Source of the DNA: Nonomuraea sp. PA05
Lineage (GTDB): Bacteria > Actinomycetota > Actinomycetes > Streptosporangiales > Streptosporangiaceae
Assembly (NCBI RefSeq): GCF_008086045.1
Contig: NZ_VSEY01000072.1
Span: forward strand, 1-44,303
Length of the DNA stretch: 44,303 bases
Reading direction: 5' to 3'
Numbering within the stretch: position 1 is the stretch's first letter; each line of letters begins with the position of its first letter. Made by a program: the position numbers and the translations under genes. A model generated the notes under the pieces. That model searched no databases, was not told where the DNA came from, and saw only the letters and a program-made list of their open reading frames with translations. This document shows positions 1-8,198 of the stretch, piece by piece.

Positions 1-891
<891 letters not shown>

Positions 892-895
<4 letters not shown>

Positions 896-1485
896 TCCTC
901 GGAGAAGGAGATCAGCGTCAGCACCCGGCAGCCCGCCCCGCCGGTGACGTAGACGTGGTCCAGCTCCGCCGCGAACCGCACCGCGTCGCCCTCGCCCAGC
1001 CGCACCGTCCACGCGTCGGTCTCCACGCTCACCTCGCCCGCGACGACGTACGCGTGCTCGATCGAGCCCCGCCCGTGCGCGCTCTTGGCGCTGCGCGTCA
1101 TCGGCGGCAGATCGCCCTCGGCCAGCTCGAAGCGCCGCCGGTCGGCCGCCGCGAACAGGCTGCGCACCGTCGTGTCGCCGACCACCTCGGTGGCGCCCTC
1201 GCCGCGCCTGATCACCTCGGGCTCCAGCAGGTGAGTCCTGGTCAGCTCGGCGAACGTCAGCTCCAGCGCGCCCGCCAGCCTGGTCAGCACCTCGATCGTC
1301 GGATTGGCCACGCCCCGCTCGATCTGCGAGATGAGCGCCTTGCTCACCCCCGTCAGCTCGGCCAGCTCCCGCACGCTGTGGCCGCGCGCCAGGCGGGTGC
1401 GCCGCAGGTTGCCGGCGATCGCCCCCCTGACCCCCGCGGCCGGCCCCGGGGTCACCGCCAGGACGGGGCTCTTCTCGTGCCGCAC
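892..1485 (-). CDS. XRE-family transcriptional regulator with cupin domain
   Basis: An N-terminal Cro/CI helix-turn-helix (RELAELTGVSKALISQIERG, then NPTIEVLTRLAGAL) is followed by a small C-terminal beta-barrel of the cupin type (HAYVVAGEVSVETDAWTVRLGEGDAVRFAAELDHVYVT). This fold is common in actinobacterial regulators that sense small molecules next to transport or catabolic genes. The ORF is open to an upstream ATG at 1554. The GTG at 1485 is preferred because it has a GAGGAAGGA ribosome binding site about 9 bases upstream, giving 197 residues. The gene is convergent with the peptide-transporter ATPase and shares its stop site. Whether it regulates that transporter is unknown. Confidence 0.85.
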
Positions 1486-1617
1486 GTGGTCAGGTTCCTT
1501 CCTCGGGTCGCTCACTCCATGATGCCCGGTACGGCCCTCGTCCGGGCCGTCCACACCTTGAGACGCGACAGCGCGGACGAGGCCCGCAGCGGCGTCCTGG
1601 GCCGGGCACAGGGGCCA

Positions 1618-2337
1618 TTATGTCCTGCGGCCGGCGATGCGCTGCGGCGGTTCCTCGAAGCGCGAACGCTGCGGCGGTTGCCCGCTGACCTTCTCCACGA
1701 TCGAGGCGGCGAGCTGGTGCAGCTTGACGTTCCTGTCCTGGGAGACCTGCCGGAGTATCTCGAACGCCTCCCGCGCCGTGCACCGCCGCTGTGCCATGAC
1801 GATGCCCAGCGCCTGATCGATGATCGCCCGGGTGGTCAGCGCCTCCTTGAGCTGCGCCGCGACCTCCCGCATGCGGGCCGCGCCCAGCGCCGTACGGAAC
1901 AGCACAGGGACGTGCGAGGCCGTGACGCGCAGCGCCACCAACGCCTCCTCCGGTAACCCCTCGGCGTCGCAGGAGTAGACGCTGAGCACCCCGAGCATCG
2001 CGCCGTCGTACTCCAGCGGCTCGCAGTGCATCACGCGCACCTCGGGCGCCCCGGCCGCGAAACGCGGCCACCGCGTGTCGGCGGCCAGGTCGAGCACCGT
2101 CACCGACTTGCCGGTGTCGAGCGCGTCGAGCATCGGCCCCTGCCCGGTGGCCTGCTGCAGCCCGTCGAGCAGCTCGGCCCGCGCGTGCGAGCAGGCCGCG
2201 GTGTGGATGTCGTCCTCCCCGCACAGCGCGATGCTGAGCATCGCGCAGTCGGGCATCGCCCGGTCGGCGATGGTGACACAGTCAGTGAGCGCCCGCTCGA
2301 ACTCCTCGATGTCGGTGGGCATGCTCGGCCGGTTCAC
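1618..2337 (-). CDS. GAF and ANTAR domain RNA-binding antiterminator-type regulator
   Basis: An N-terminal GAF domain (about residues 25-160, including GKSVTVLDLAADTRWPRFA) precedes a C-terminal ANTAR three-helix domain (LKEALTTRAIIDQALGIVMAQRRCTAREAFEILRQVSQ in segments). ANTAR domains bind paired RNA hairpins and allow transcription to pass terminators, and GAF domains supply the sensory input. The ORF is open to an ATG at 2430, which would overlap the deaminase gene. The GTG at 2337, or the one directly before it, is preferred because GAGGGA lies 6 bases upstream; ATG 2322 is a further option. It is the last gene of the minus-strand run GNAT-menA-deaminase-ANTAR, with a gap of about 55 bases after the deaminase. 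Confidence 0.85.
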   Translation of the reverse strand: MNRPSMPTDIEEFERALTDCVTIADRAMPDCAMLSIALCGEDDIHTAACSHARAELLDGLQQATGQGPMLDALDTGKSVTVLDLAADTRWPRFAAGAPEVRVMHCEPLEYDGAMLGVLSVYSCDAEGLPEEALVALRVTASHVPVLFRTALGAARMREVAAQLKEALTTRAIIDQALGIVMAQRRCTAREAFEILRQVSQDRNVKLHQLAASIVEKVSGQPPQRSRFEEPPQRIAGRRT

Positions 2338-2392
2338 CACGATCCCTCGCGATCGCTCGGAGTACTTCCAGGCTAGCTGTTCGACGCCGCCG

Positions 2393-3391
2393 TCACGAGA
2401 TGTAGGCGTCCACCTCGGCCAGATAAGCATCCTTGAGGTGCCTGGGCAGCCAGGTGATCTCGAAGGCGTTGCGCTGGAGCTGGGCCAGCTCCTCGGGCGA
2501 GAGCTGGAGCGCGTCCTGCAAGGCGACGAGGTTCTCCAGCACGTAGCCGTCGAAGTAGGCCGGGTCGTCGGAGCTGACCGTGACCCGCACGCCCAGGTCC
2601 ATCAGCTTGCGGATGCCCTCGGCCTTCATCGACTCGGTGACGTAGCCGTTGGAGATCGGGCAGCAGGTCAGCCCCATGCCGCGGGCCAGCACCGCCTCCA
2701 CCAGGCGCTGGTCCTCCAGGATGTTGACGCCGTGGTCGATCCGGTCGACGCCGATCTCCTCGATGGCCTGCCTGATGTGCTCGATCGCGTCGTCCTGGTC
2801 GACGTCGCAGTGCATGGTCAGCAGGTAACCCTCCTGCCTGGCCCGCTCGTAGACGGCGGCGAACTTGCGCGGCGGGTTGCCCCTCTCGTCGGAGTCGAGG
2901 CCGACGCCGGCGATCCACTCCTTGTACGGCAGCGACTCCAGCAGCGTCGCCATCGCGTACTCGGCCTGGAAGTCACGCAGGAAGCACATGATGAGCTGGG
3001 CTCGCACCCCGAGCTGCGCGTGCGCGTCCATCAGCGCCCGCCGCAGCCCCCTGATCACCACGTCGAACGGCACGCCGCGCGACGTGTGCGCCTGCGGGTC
3101 GAAGAAGATCTCCGCGTAGCGGACGTTCTGCTCGGCGGCCCTGCGGAGGTAGGCCATGGCCAGGTCGTAGAAGTCGGGCTCGGTGCGCAGCACCTTCATG
3201 CCCTCGTAGTAGATCGTCAGGAACGAGGACAGGCTGTCGAAGGTGTACGCCGCCCGCATCTCCTCCACGGAGGAGTAAGGGAGCTTCAGGCCGTTGCGCG
3301 CGGCCAGCTCGAACTTGAGCTCGGGCTCCAGCGTGCCCTCGATGTGCAGATGCAGCTCGCACTTGGGCAGACCGGCGATGAAATCCTTCAC
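2393..3391 (-). CDS. Adenine/adenosine deaminase family amidohydrolase (Aah1-like)
   Basis: This is a metal-dependent TIM-barrel hydrolase of the adenosine deaminase superfamily, predicted to remove the 6-amino group of a purine. Metal ligands H14 and H16 lie in CELHLHIEGTLEPE, and H220 in RIDHG and the SSDDPAYF aspartates (about 275-276) are present. The N-terminus, DPQAHTSRG, LIMCFLRD, GLDSDE and DDPAYFDGYV follow the adenine deaminase (yeast Aah1-type) subgroup rather than classical Add. The usual HAGE segment with its proton-shuttle glutamate is replaced by HCDVDQ at 194-199, so the exact substrate is uncertain. The length of 332 residues is normal. It begins only 9 bases after menA. A role in aminodeoxyfutalosine deamination for menaquinone was considered because of menA, but the subgroup signatures favour free base or nucleobase-like substrates. 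Confidence 0.85.
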   Translation of the reverse strand: MKDFIAGLPKCELHLHIEGTLEPELKFELAARNGLKLPYSSVEEMRAAYTFDSLSSFLTIYYEGMKVLRTEPDFYDLAMAYLRRAAEQNVRYAEIFFDPQAHTSRGVPFDVVIRGLRRALMDAHAQLGVRAQLIMCFLRDFQAEYAMATLLESLPYKEWIAGVGLDSDERGNPPRKFAAVYERARQEGYLLTMHCDVDQDDAIEHIRQAIEEIGVDRIDHGVNILEDQRLVEAVLARGMGLTCCPISNGYVTESMKAEGIRKLMDLGVRVTVSSDDPAYFDGYVLENLVALQDALQLSPEELAQLQRNAFEITWLPRHLKDAYLAEVDAYIS

Positions 3392-3400
3392 CGTCCCACC

Positions 3401-4276
3401 CTAGAAGATGATCGCGAGGCCCACCGCGAAGAGTGTCCCGTAGGCCATCTGCAGCTTGCCCGTCTGCTGCAGCACCCCGATCAGCGCCGGGCCCACCGCC
3501 TTGTGCAGCACCGCCCTGACGGGGGCGACCGCCAGCGGCAGAGCCAGCAGCACCAGGGCCACCCACGGCGTGAGCGGCACCATCGACACCGCCACCGCGA
3601 ACGGCACCAGCTGGCACGCCACGTACAGCGCGCGAGTGCGCTCAGGCCCCAGCCGCACCGCCAGCGTGCGCTTGCCCGACTGCCCGTCCGTGCCGACGTC
3701 GCGCAGGTTGTTGACCACCAGCATCGAGCACGACAACAGCCCCACAGGGATCGAGGCCAGCAGCGCCGCCCAGCTCAGCTGCTCCGTCTGCACGTACGCC
3801 GTGCCGACCACGGGCACGACCCCGAAGAACACGAACACGGCCACCTCACCGAGGCCGCGGTAGCCGTACGGGCGCTTGCCGCCGGTGTAGAACCAGGCGG
3901 CGGCGATCGCCGCCGCGCCCACGAGCAGCACCCACCACGCCCGCGTGACCAGCACCAGCACCAGGCCGAGCACGGCAGCGAGCGCGAAGCAGGCAAGCGC
4001 CGCCGTCAGCACCTCGCGGGGCGTGGCCGCGCGCGAGCCGACCAGCCGCATCGGGCCGACGCGCTGGTCGTCGGTGCCGCGGATGCCGTCGCTGTAGTCG
4101 TTGGCGTAGTTGACGCCGATCTGCAGCGACAGGGCCACGAGCAGCGCCAGGACCGCCCGCCACCACACGAAGCCGCCTTCGCCGATCGCCACGCCGGTGC
4201 CCACCATGACGGGCACGACGGCGTTGGGAAGCGTGCGCGGGCGGGCTCCGGCGATCCACTGGGCGGGGGTTGCCAT
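3401..4276 (-). CDS. menA: 1,4-dihydroxy-2-naphthoate polyprenyltransferase (MenA)
   Basis: This UbiA-superfamily membrane prenyltransferase attaches the polyprenyl tail to the menaquinone ring. The first Asp-rich motif NDYSDGIRGTDDQ (59-71) is followed by the MenA-typical VGPMRLVGS. The second acidic motif NNLRDVGTDGQSGKRTLAVRLG appears around residues 190-211. About eight or nine hydrophobic helices fill the 291 residues, a normal length. Its start lies 15 bases downstream of the GNAT stop and its stop 9 bases before the deaminase start, so co-transcription is likely. No strong Shine-Dalgarno is seen before the ATG. Confidence 0.93.
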   Translation of the reverse strand: MATPAQWIAGARPRTLPNAVVPVMVGTGVAIGEGGFVWWRAVLALLVALSLQIGVNYANDYSDGIRGTDDQRVGPMRLVGSRAATPREVLTAALACFALAAVLGLVLVLVTRAWWVLLVGAAAIAAAWFYTGGKRPYGYRGLGEVAVFVFFGVVPVVGTAYVQTEQLSWAALLASIPVGLLSCSMLVVNNLRDVGTDGQSGKRTLAVRLGPERTRALYVACQLVPFAVAVSMVPLTPWVALVLLALPLAVAPVRAVLHKAVGPALIGVLQQTGKLQMAYGTLFAVGLAIIF

Positions 4277-4291
4277 GTTGTCGTTCTACCT

Positions 4292-4900
4292 CTAGCTGAT
4301 GTCGGTCGTGAGCCTGATCATCCGGACCGGGCGGCCCATGTCGAGGACGCGCTCGGCCATGTCCTCGCCCCAGCCGGCCGACTCCAGGAAGCCGAGCATC
4401 GCGTAGTTCTCCGCGAACACCCAGGTGACGATCTGGCGGAAGCCGTCCTCGCGCATGTAGTCGACGGTGGCGTTGAGCAGGCGGCTGCCGTGGCCCCGCC
4501 GGACGAAGTCGGGGTCGACCAGCAGCGTCAGCATCTCGGCCACCCGCCCGGGGTCGAGATCGGGGTCCTCGGCGGGCGCATGGGAGACCAGCCCGACCAC
4601 GCGCTCCCCGCCGCGGGGGGTGACCAGGGCGGCGCTGCCGCCCGCGCCGAGGGCGGGAAAGCCCTCGGTGTCGAGGATGGTCTCCACCGCCACCAGCACC
4701 CGGTGCATCGGGCTGGGCGGGGCGACGATCGCCTCGTCCCACTGGCGCAGCCACATCTTCTCGGCCGCCGCGCCAGTCATCTGCTCGAGAGGACCTTCCG
4801 GGAGGAAATCCCGATAGCCGTAGCGCCAGGCGCGGATCTGACAATTCGCAACCTGGAGTACATCCTCGCGCCGGGCCGCCCGGACGCCTACGTCTGCCAT
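4292..4900 (-). CDS. GNAT-family N-acetyltransferase
   Basis: This is an acetyl-CoA-dependent acyltransferase fold of about 202 residues. The N-terminal strand-helix VRAARREDVLQVANCQIRAWR..YRDFLP is typical, and the acetyl-CoA loop is seen as LLVDPDFVRRGHGSRLLNATVDYM. The C-terminal strand with NYAMLGFLESAGW completes the fold. The frame is open far upstream, but the ATG at 4900 has GAAGGAG 9 bases upstream and matches the fold start. The substrate is not predictable. It is the first gene of the run leading to menA. Confidence 0.88.
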   Translation of the reverse strand: MADVGVRAARREDVLQVANCQIRAWRYGYRDFLPEGPLEQMTGAAAEKMWLRQWDEAIVAPPSPMHRVLVAVETILDTEGFPALGAGGSAALVTPRGGERVVGLVSHAPAEDPDLDPGRVAEMLTLLVDPDFVRRGHGSRLLNATVDYMREDGFRQIVTWVFAENYAMLGFLESAGWGEDMAERVLDMGRPVRMIRLTTDIS

Positions 4901-4944
4901 CTCGGCCCGCTCCTTCGCCTGCCGTCCATGCCACAAGGCACGAG

Positions 4945-5457
4945 TTACACCGTATCGGTGTTTGAGCCTTGCAGACGACGCGAACCCCGCTTCCTCGCCC
5001 GGTAAGCCCGTGTCTTGGTGCGGTTGCCGCATACCCGCATGGAACACCACGAGCGGGAACGGTTCTTCGACAGATCGATGAACGCCTGCTGACAGGATGC
5101 CTCCGCGCACACCTTCAGCCGGTCCCACGCCGCGCCCAGCGCCGCCGCCGCGATCCGCGCCAGCCCGCCCCGCACCCCGTCGGCCTCCGGCACCAGCTCG
5201 GGCCCCTCGGCCCGCATCGCCACCCGCAGCGGCAGGTCCGGAAGGTCGGCCCGATCGCGCCGCAACGCGGCCCGCAGTCCCTCGCGCAGCGCGTGCGCGA
5301 TCTGCAGGTCGTCGTCGGCGGCGCGGTCGCGCGGGCCGATGAGGTCGTGCTCGCGCAGCCACACCGCCAGCTCGGCGGGGGAGGCCAGCTCGTCGGCCTG
5401 GGCCTCGACGTCGAACGTGTTCACGAAGTCTCGTACGAGCTCCGCGGGGAACGGCAT
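4945..5457 (-). CDS. CGNR zinc-finger (ABATE domain) regulator
   Basis: The N-terminal ABATE-like domain (FPAELVRDFVNTFDVE..LASPAELAVWLREHDLI) is followed by a C-terminal treble-clef CGNR zinc finger: two Cys in KVCAEASCQQAFIDLSKN, then WCSMRVCGNRTKTRAYRAR. Proteins of this family are thought to be nucleic-acid-binding, stress-related transcription factors. The ATG at 5457 is used; an in-frame GTG at 5466 would add three residues. The tail after the finger (KRGSRRLQGSNTDTV) is basic and short. Confidence 0.88.
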   Translation of the reverse strand: MPFPAELVRDFVNTFDVEAQADELASPAELAVWLREHDLIGPRDRAADDDLQIAHALREGLRAALRRDRADLPDLPLRVAMRAEGPELVPEADGVRGGLARIAAAALGAAWDRLKVCAEASCQQAFIDLSKNRSRSWCSMRVCGNRTKTRAYRARKRGSRRLQGSNTDTV

Positions 5458-5541
5458 GCCCGTCACTCTACTTGCCCGTGATCGCCATCGCCTGCCCGCG
5501 CCTCCTCAGCCTTCGACGCCCGTCGCCTTCGGCGTGTCTCC

Positions 5542-6942
5542 TCAGCCCGTGACTGCCGCCATCGCCTCGGCGAGCCTCCTGACCCCCTCACGCAGCTCCG
5601 ACACGTGCGCGGCGGCCATGTGCGTGAGCCGCATCCGCGGCCCCGGCGGCTCCGACGGGTAGTACAGCCTGCCGGGGCTCACCAGCACCCCGTTCCGCCT
5701 GGCGGCCTCCACCAGGGCGGTCTCGTCCACGTCGGCGGGCAGCCGTACCCACAGGTGCATCCCGCCCGCGGGGAGCAGGTGCGGCTCTGCCTCCGGCATG
5801 CGCTCGGCCAGCGCCGCCGCCAGCGCGTCGCGGCGCGTCGCGATCTCGGCGTGCACCGCTGCCAGATGCCGCCGCCAGGCCGGCGACCCCACGAACTCCA
5901 GCGCCGTCTCCTGCAAGGGCCGCGCCACGAAGAACGACTCCACGAGCTGGCTCGCCCGCAGCCGGTGCGCGGCCGGCCCCCTGGCGATCACGGCCGCCAC
6001 CCGCATGCTCGGCGACAGGATCTTCGTCAGCGACACGATGTGCACCACGGTGCCGTGCCGGTCCATGGAGGCCAGGGACGCGGGCGGCTGCGGAGTCAGG
6101 TACCGGGCGAAGTCGTCCTCCACCACGAACGCCCCCGCCGCCCTCGCCACCTCCAGCACCTGCTCCCTGCGCTCCGGCGGCAGCGTGGCCCCCGTGGGGT
6201 TGTGCAGGGTGGGCTGACAGAAGAACACCCGCGCCCCGGTCACCGCGAACGCCTCCGCCAGCAGCTCGGGACGGACGCCGTCGCGGTCCATGGGCACCGC
6301 CGTGGCCCGCAGCCCGGCCGCCTTGGCCGCCGACAGCGCGCCCGGATACGTGGGCGTCTCGACCAGGACGGGCGTCCCCGGGGCCGCCAGCGCCCTGAAC
6401 GCGTGCGTGAGCGCCGCCTGGCCACCGCTCACCACGAGCGCGTCGGCGTCCGTCACATCGCCGCCCGCCTGGGTCGCGAACCACCGCCGCAACTCCCGCA
6501 GGCCCGTCAGCGGCGGCATCGCCCAGGCGTCCGGCCTGCGCACGGCCCGCGCGGCGGCGGCGGCGAGCTGCTTGTCCGGGCGCAGGCCCGGCCGCAGATA
6601 TCCGCCGGTCAGCGGCACCACCCCCTCGGGCGCCGCGCCCAGCAGCACCGACACGGGCCCCTCGTCCACCACCCGGTCGCCCAGCGCCACGGTCTGCCAG
6701 GACAGGTCGGGCACGTCCTGTGCGCGGCCTGCCCGGCCCGTCACGAACGCCCCGCTGCCCGGCCTCGTCACCACCCGGCCCTCCGCCGCGAGCTGGCCGA
6801 TGGCCCTGGACACGGTGACGGGGCTGACGTTGTGGCGGCGCATGATCTCCCGGCTGGACGGGAGCCGCGCGCCGGGGCCGAGGCGGTCGGCCTCTTCGCG
6901 CAGTATCGCGGCGATCTGGACGATACTGCTATCGTTGTTCAT
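5542..6942 (-). CDS. MocR-type GntR regulator with PLP-dependent aminotransferase domain
   Basis: An N-terminal GntR winged helix (residues 1-70: ARLPSSREIMRRHNVSPVTVSRAIGQLAAEGRVVTRPGSGAFV) is fused to a fold-type I aminotransferase domain. The PLP features are HNPTG (N248), VVEDDF (D276-277) and the Schiff-base lysine K307 in SLTKILSPSMR. MocR proteins usually sense PLP or amino-compound adducts and control a neighbouring transporter or enzyme. Here the divergent neighbour is an EamA exporter whose ATG overlaps this one. The ORF is open far upstream, but the ATG at 6942 begins the protein just before the winged helix. A TATTCT -10-like hexamer lies 8 bases before it, consistent with a leaderless or very short leader mRNA. 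The length of 466 residues is normal. Confidence 0.9.
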   Translation of the reverse strand: MNNDSSIVQIAAILREEADRLGPGARLPSSREIMRRHNVSPVTVSRAIGQLAAEGRVVTRPGSGAFVTGRAGRAQDVPDLSWQTVALGDRVVDEGPVSVLLGAAPEGVVPLTGGYLRPGLRPDKQLAAAAARAVRRPDAWAMPPLTGLRELRRWFATQAGGDVTDADALVVSGGQAALTHAFRALAAPGTPVLVETPTYPGALSAAKAAGLRATAVPMDRDGVRPELLAEAFAVTGARVFFCQPTLHNPTGATLPPERREQVLEVARAAGAFVVEDDFARYLTPQPPASLASMDRHGTVVHIVSLTKILSPSMRVAAVIARGPAAHRLRASQLVESFFVARPLQETALEFVGSPAWRRHLAAVHAEIATRRDALAAALAERMPEAEPHLLPAGGMHLWVRLPADVDETALVEAARRNGVLVSPGRLYYPSEPPGPRMRLTHMAAAHVSELREGVRRLAEAMAAVTG

Positions 6943-6975
6943 GAAAGTGGAGAATAGCGCTACTGAGGTCAGGGG
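6920..6975. promoter_or_regulatory. Overlapping divergent promoters of mocR and EamA genes
   Basis: The two ATGs share CATG at 6940-6943. On the plus strand TATCGT (6930-6935) lies 5 bases before the exporter ATG. On the minus strand TATTCT lies 8 bases before the mocR ATG. Both positions fit leaderless starts. Two palindromes could be operators: CGATA-N4-TATCG at 6921-6934 and TAGCGCTA at 6955-6962. No good -35 was found, so the promoter call rests on the -10 positions. Confidence 0.5.
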
Positions 6976-7861
6976 AGTAGCGGTCCCGCCTCCCGGACGG
7001 CCGGGTGGTGGCACGGGGCTGGCGTTCCTCGGCGTCCTGGCGTTCTCGGGGACCATGCCGGCCACCGTCTTCGCCATCCGTGGCTTCGACCCGTGGCTCG
7101 TGGCGATCGGCCGAGCCGTCATTGCCGGATTTATCGCCATACTCTGCCTCAAAGCCGCCCGCCGGCCCCTCCTCCCGCCCCGCTCACAGTGGCCCGCCTA
7201 CGCCCTGATCAGCCTGGGCGTCGTCCTCGGCTTCCCCGTCTTCAGCAGCCTCGCCCTCGGCCTCGGCGCCAGCACCGCCCACTCCGCCGTCGTCGTCGGC
7301 CTCCTCCCGGCCGCCACCGCCATCTGCGCCGTCCTGCGCGCCGGCGAACGCCCCCGCCCCCTGTTCTGGGCAGCCTGTACGGCCGGAGCCGCCGCCATCA
7401 CCGCGTTCACCCTCATCCAGCACCAGGGCACACCGTCCTGGCCCGACCTGCTTCTCCTCTGCGCCCTCGCCTCGGCCGCCGTCGGCTACACCGAAGGGGG
7501 GCGGCTCGCCAAGCACACCCCCGGATGGCAGGTCATCTCCTACGCCCTCGTCCTCTCTCTCCCGCTCACCATCCCCGTCACGACCGCGCTCTCCTTCGCC
7601 ACCCCCATCACCCTCACCTGGGATGCCGTGGCGGGCTTCGCCTACGTGTCGGTGATCTCGATGTTCGTGGGGTTCATTCCGTGGTACGCGGGGCTTGCCA
7701 GGGGTGGGATCGCCAGAGCTGGTCAGACCCAGCTCACCCAGCCGTTGATGACGATCGCCTGGGCTTGGTTGCTGCTGGGGGAGCGCTTCGGGGTGCTGAC
7801 CGTGGTGGCGGCGCTGGCCGTCCTGGTGTGCGTGGCGATCACCCAGCGCGCCCGTACGTGA
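6941..7861 (+). CDS. EamA/DMT-family metabolite exporter
   Basis: This is a drug/metabolite transporter superfamily protein of about 306 residues with two EamA repeats and about ten hydrophobic helices (for example LAFLGVLAFSGTMPATVFAIRG at the start and GVLTVVAALAVLVCVAIT at the end). Such proteins export amino acids, nucleobases or related small metabolites through the cytoplasmic membrane. The ATG at 6941 is the earliest sensible start; a GTG at 6947 is also possible, because the first helix starts about 25 residues in. The divergent mocR gene makes a MocR-controlled exporter pair likely. The substrate is unknown. Confidence 0.88.
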   Translation: MKVENSATEVRGVAVPPPGRPGGGTGLAFLGVLAFSGTMPATVFAIRGFDPWLVAIGRAVIAGFIAILCLKAARRPLLPPRSQWPAYALISLGVVLGFPVFSSLALGLGASTAHSAVVVGLLPAATAICAVLRAGERPRPLFWAACTAGAAAITAFTLIQHQGTPSWPDLLLLCALASAAVGYTEGGRLAKHTPGWQVISYALVLSLPLTIPVTTALSFATPITLTWDAVAGFAYVSVISMFVGFIPWYAGLARGGIARAGQTQLTQPLMTIAWAWLLLGERFGVLTVVAALAVLVCVAITQRART

Positions 7862-7916
7862 GCCGCGGCCGCTGTGACGTGCTGGTCGTCACCGGCAGCG
7901 CGCCTGGGCTTGAGCG

Positions 7917-8154
7917 GCGTCCAGCACGCCTGCACCTTCGTGGCGCCCGGCAGACCTGCATCTGGGCCGCGTCCAGCACGCCAGCACCTTCGTAGTGCCC
8001 GGCACGTCTGCGCCTGCGTAGCGCCCGGCAGACCTGCACCTGGGCGGCGTCCAGCACGCCAGCACCTTCATGGCGTCCAGCACGCCTGCACTTGGGCAGC
8101 GCCGCACGGCACATGTGCACTTGAACAGCCTCCAGCGCGCGCCTGTACTTGAAA
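7917..8154. repeat. 26-bp degenerate tandem repeat array
   Basis: Seven units of exactly 26 bp run from 7917 to 8098, followed by two degenerate units of 29 and 27 bp up to 8154. Two flavours occur: GCGTCCAGCACGCC... and GCGCCCGGCAGACC..., both continuing CTGCACCT(T/G). Apart from the array, the 7862-8198 stretch holds only the ribosome binding site (GGAGGTG) of the downstream gene. There are no spacers, so it is not a CRISPR, and a 26-bp period breaks any reading frame. Confidence 0.85.
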
Positions 8155-8198
8155 GCCATGACGCCGCCCCGCAGGATGACAGTGGAGGTGTCACAACC

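Noticed and set aside
2393..4276. A futalosine-pathway pair of menA with aminodeoxyfutalosine deaminase
   Set aside because: The deaminase follows the adenine-deaminase (Aah1-like) subgroup and lacks HAGE; adjacency to menA alone does not carry the claim, though it is left open as an assay target.
2075..5005. 976-codon plus-strand ORF
   Set aside because: It is antisense to four genes with clear domains, and its translation is His/Arg/Asp-rich without any fold; such long antisense frames are common in high-GC DNA.
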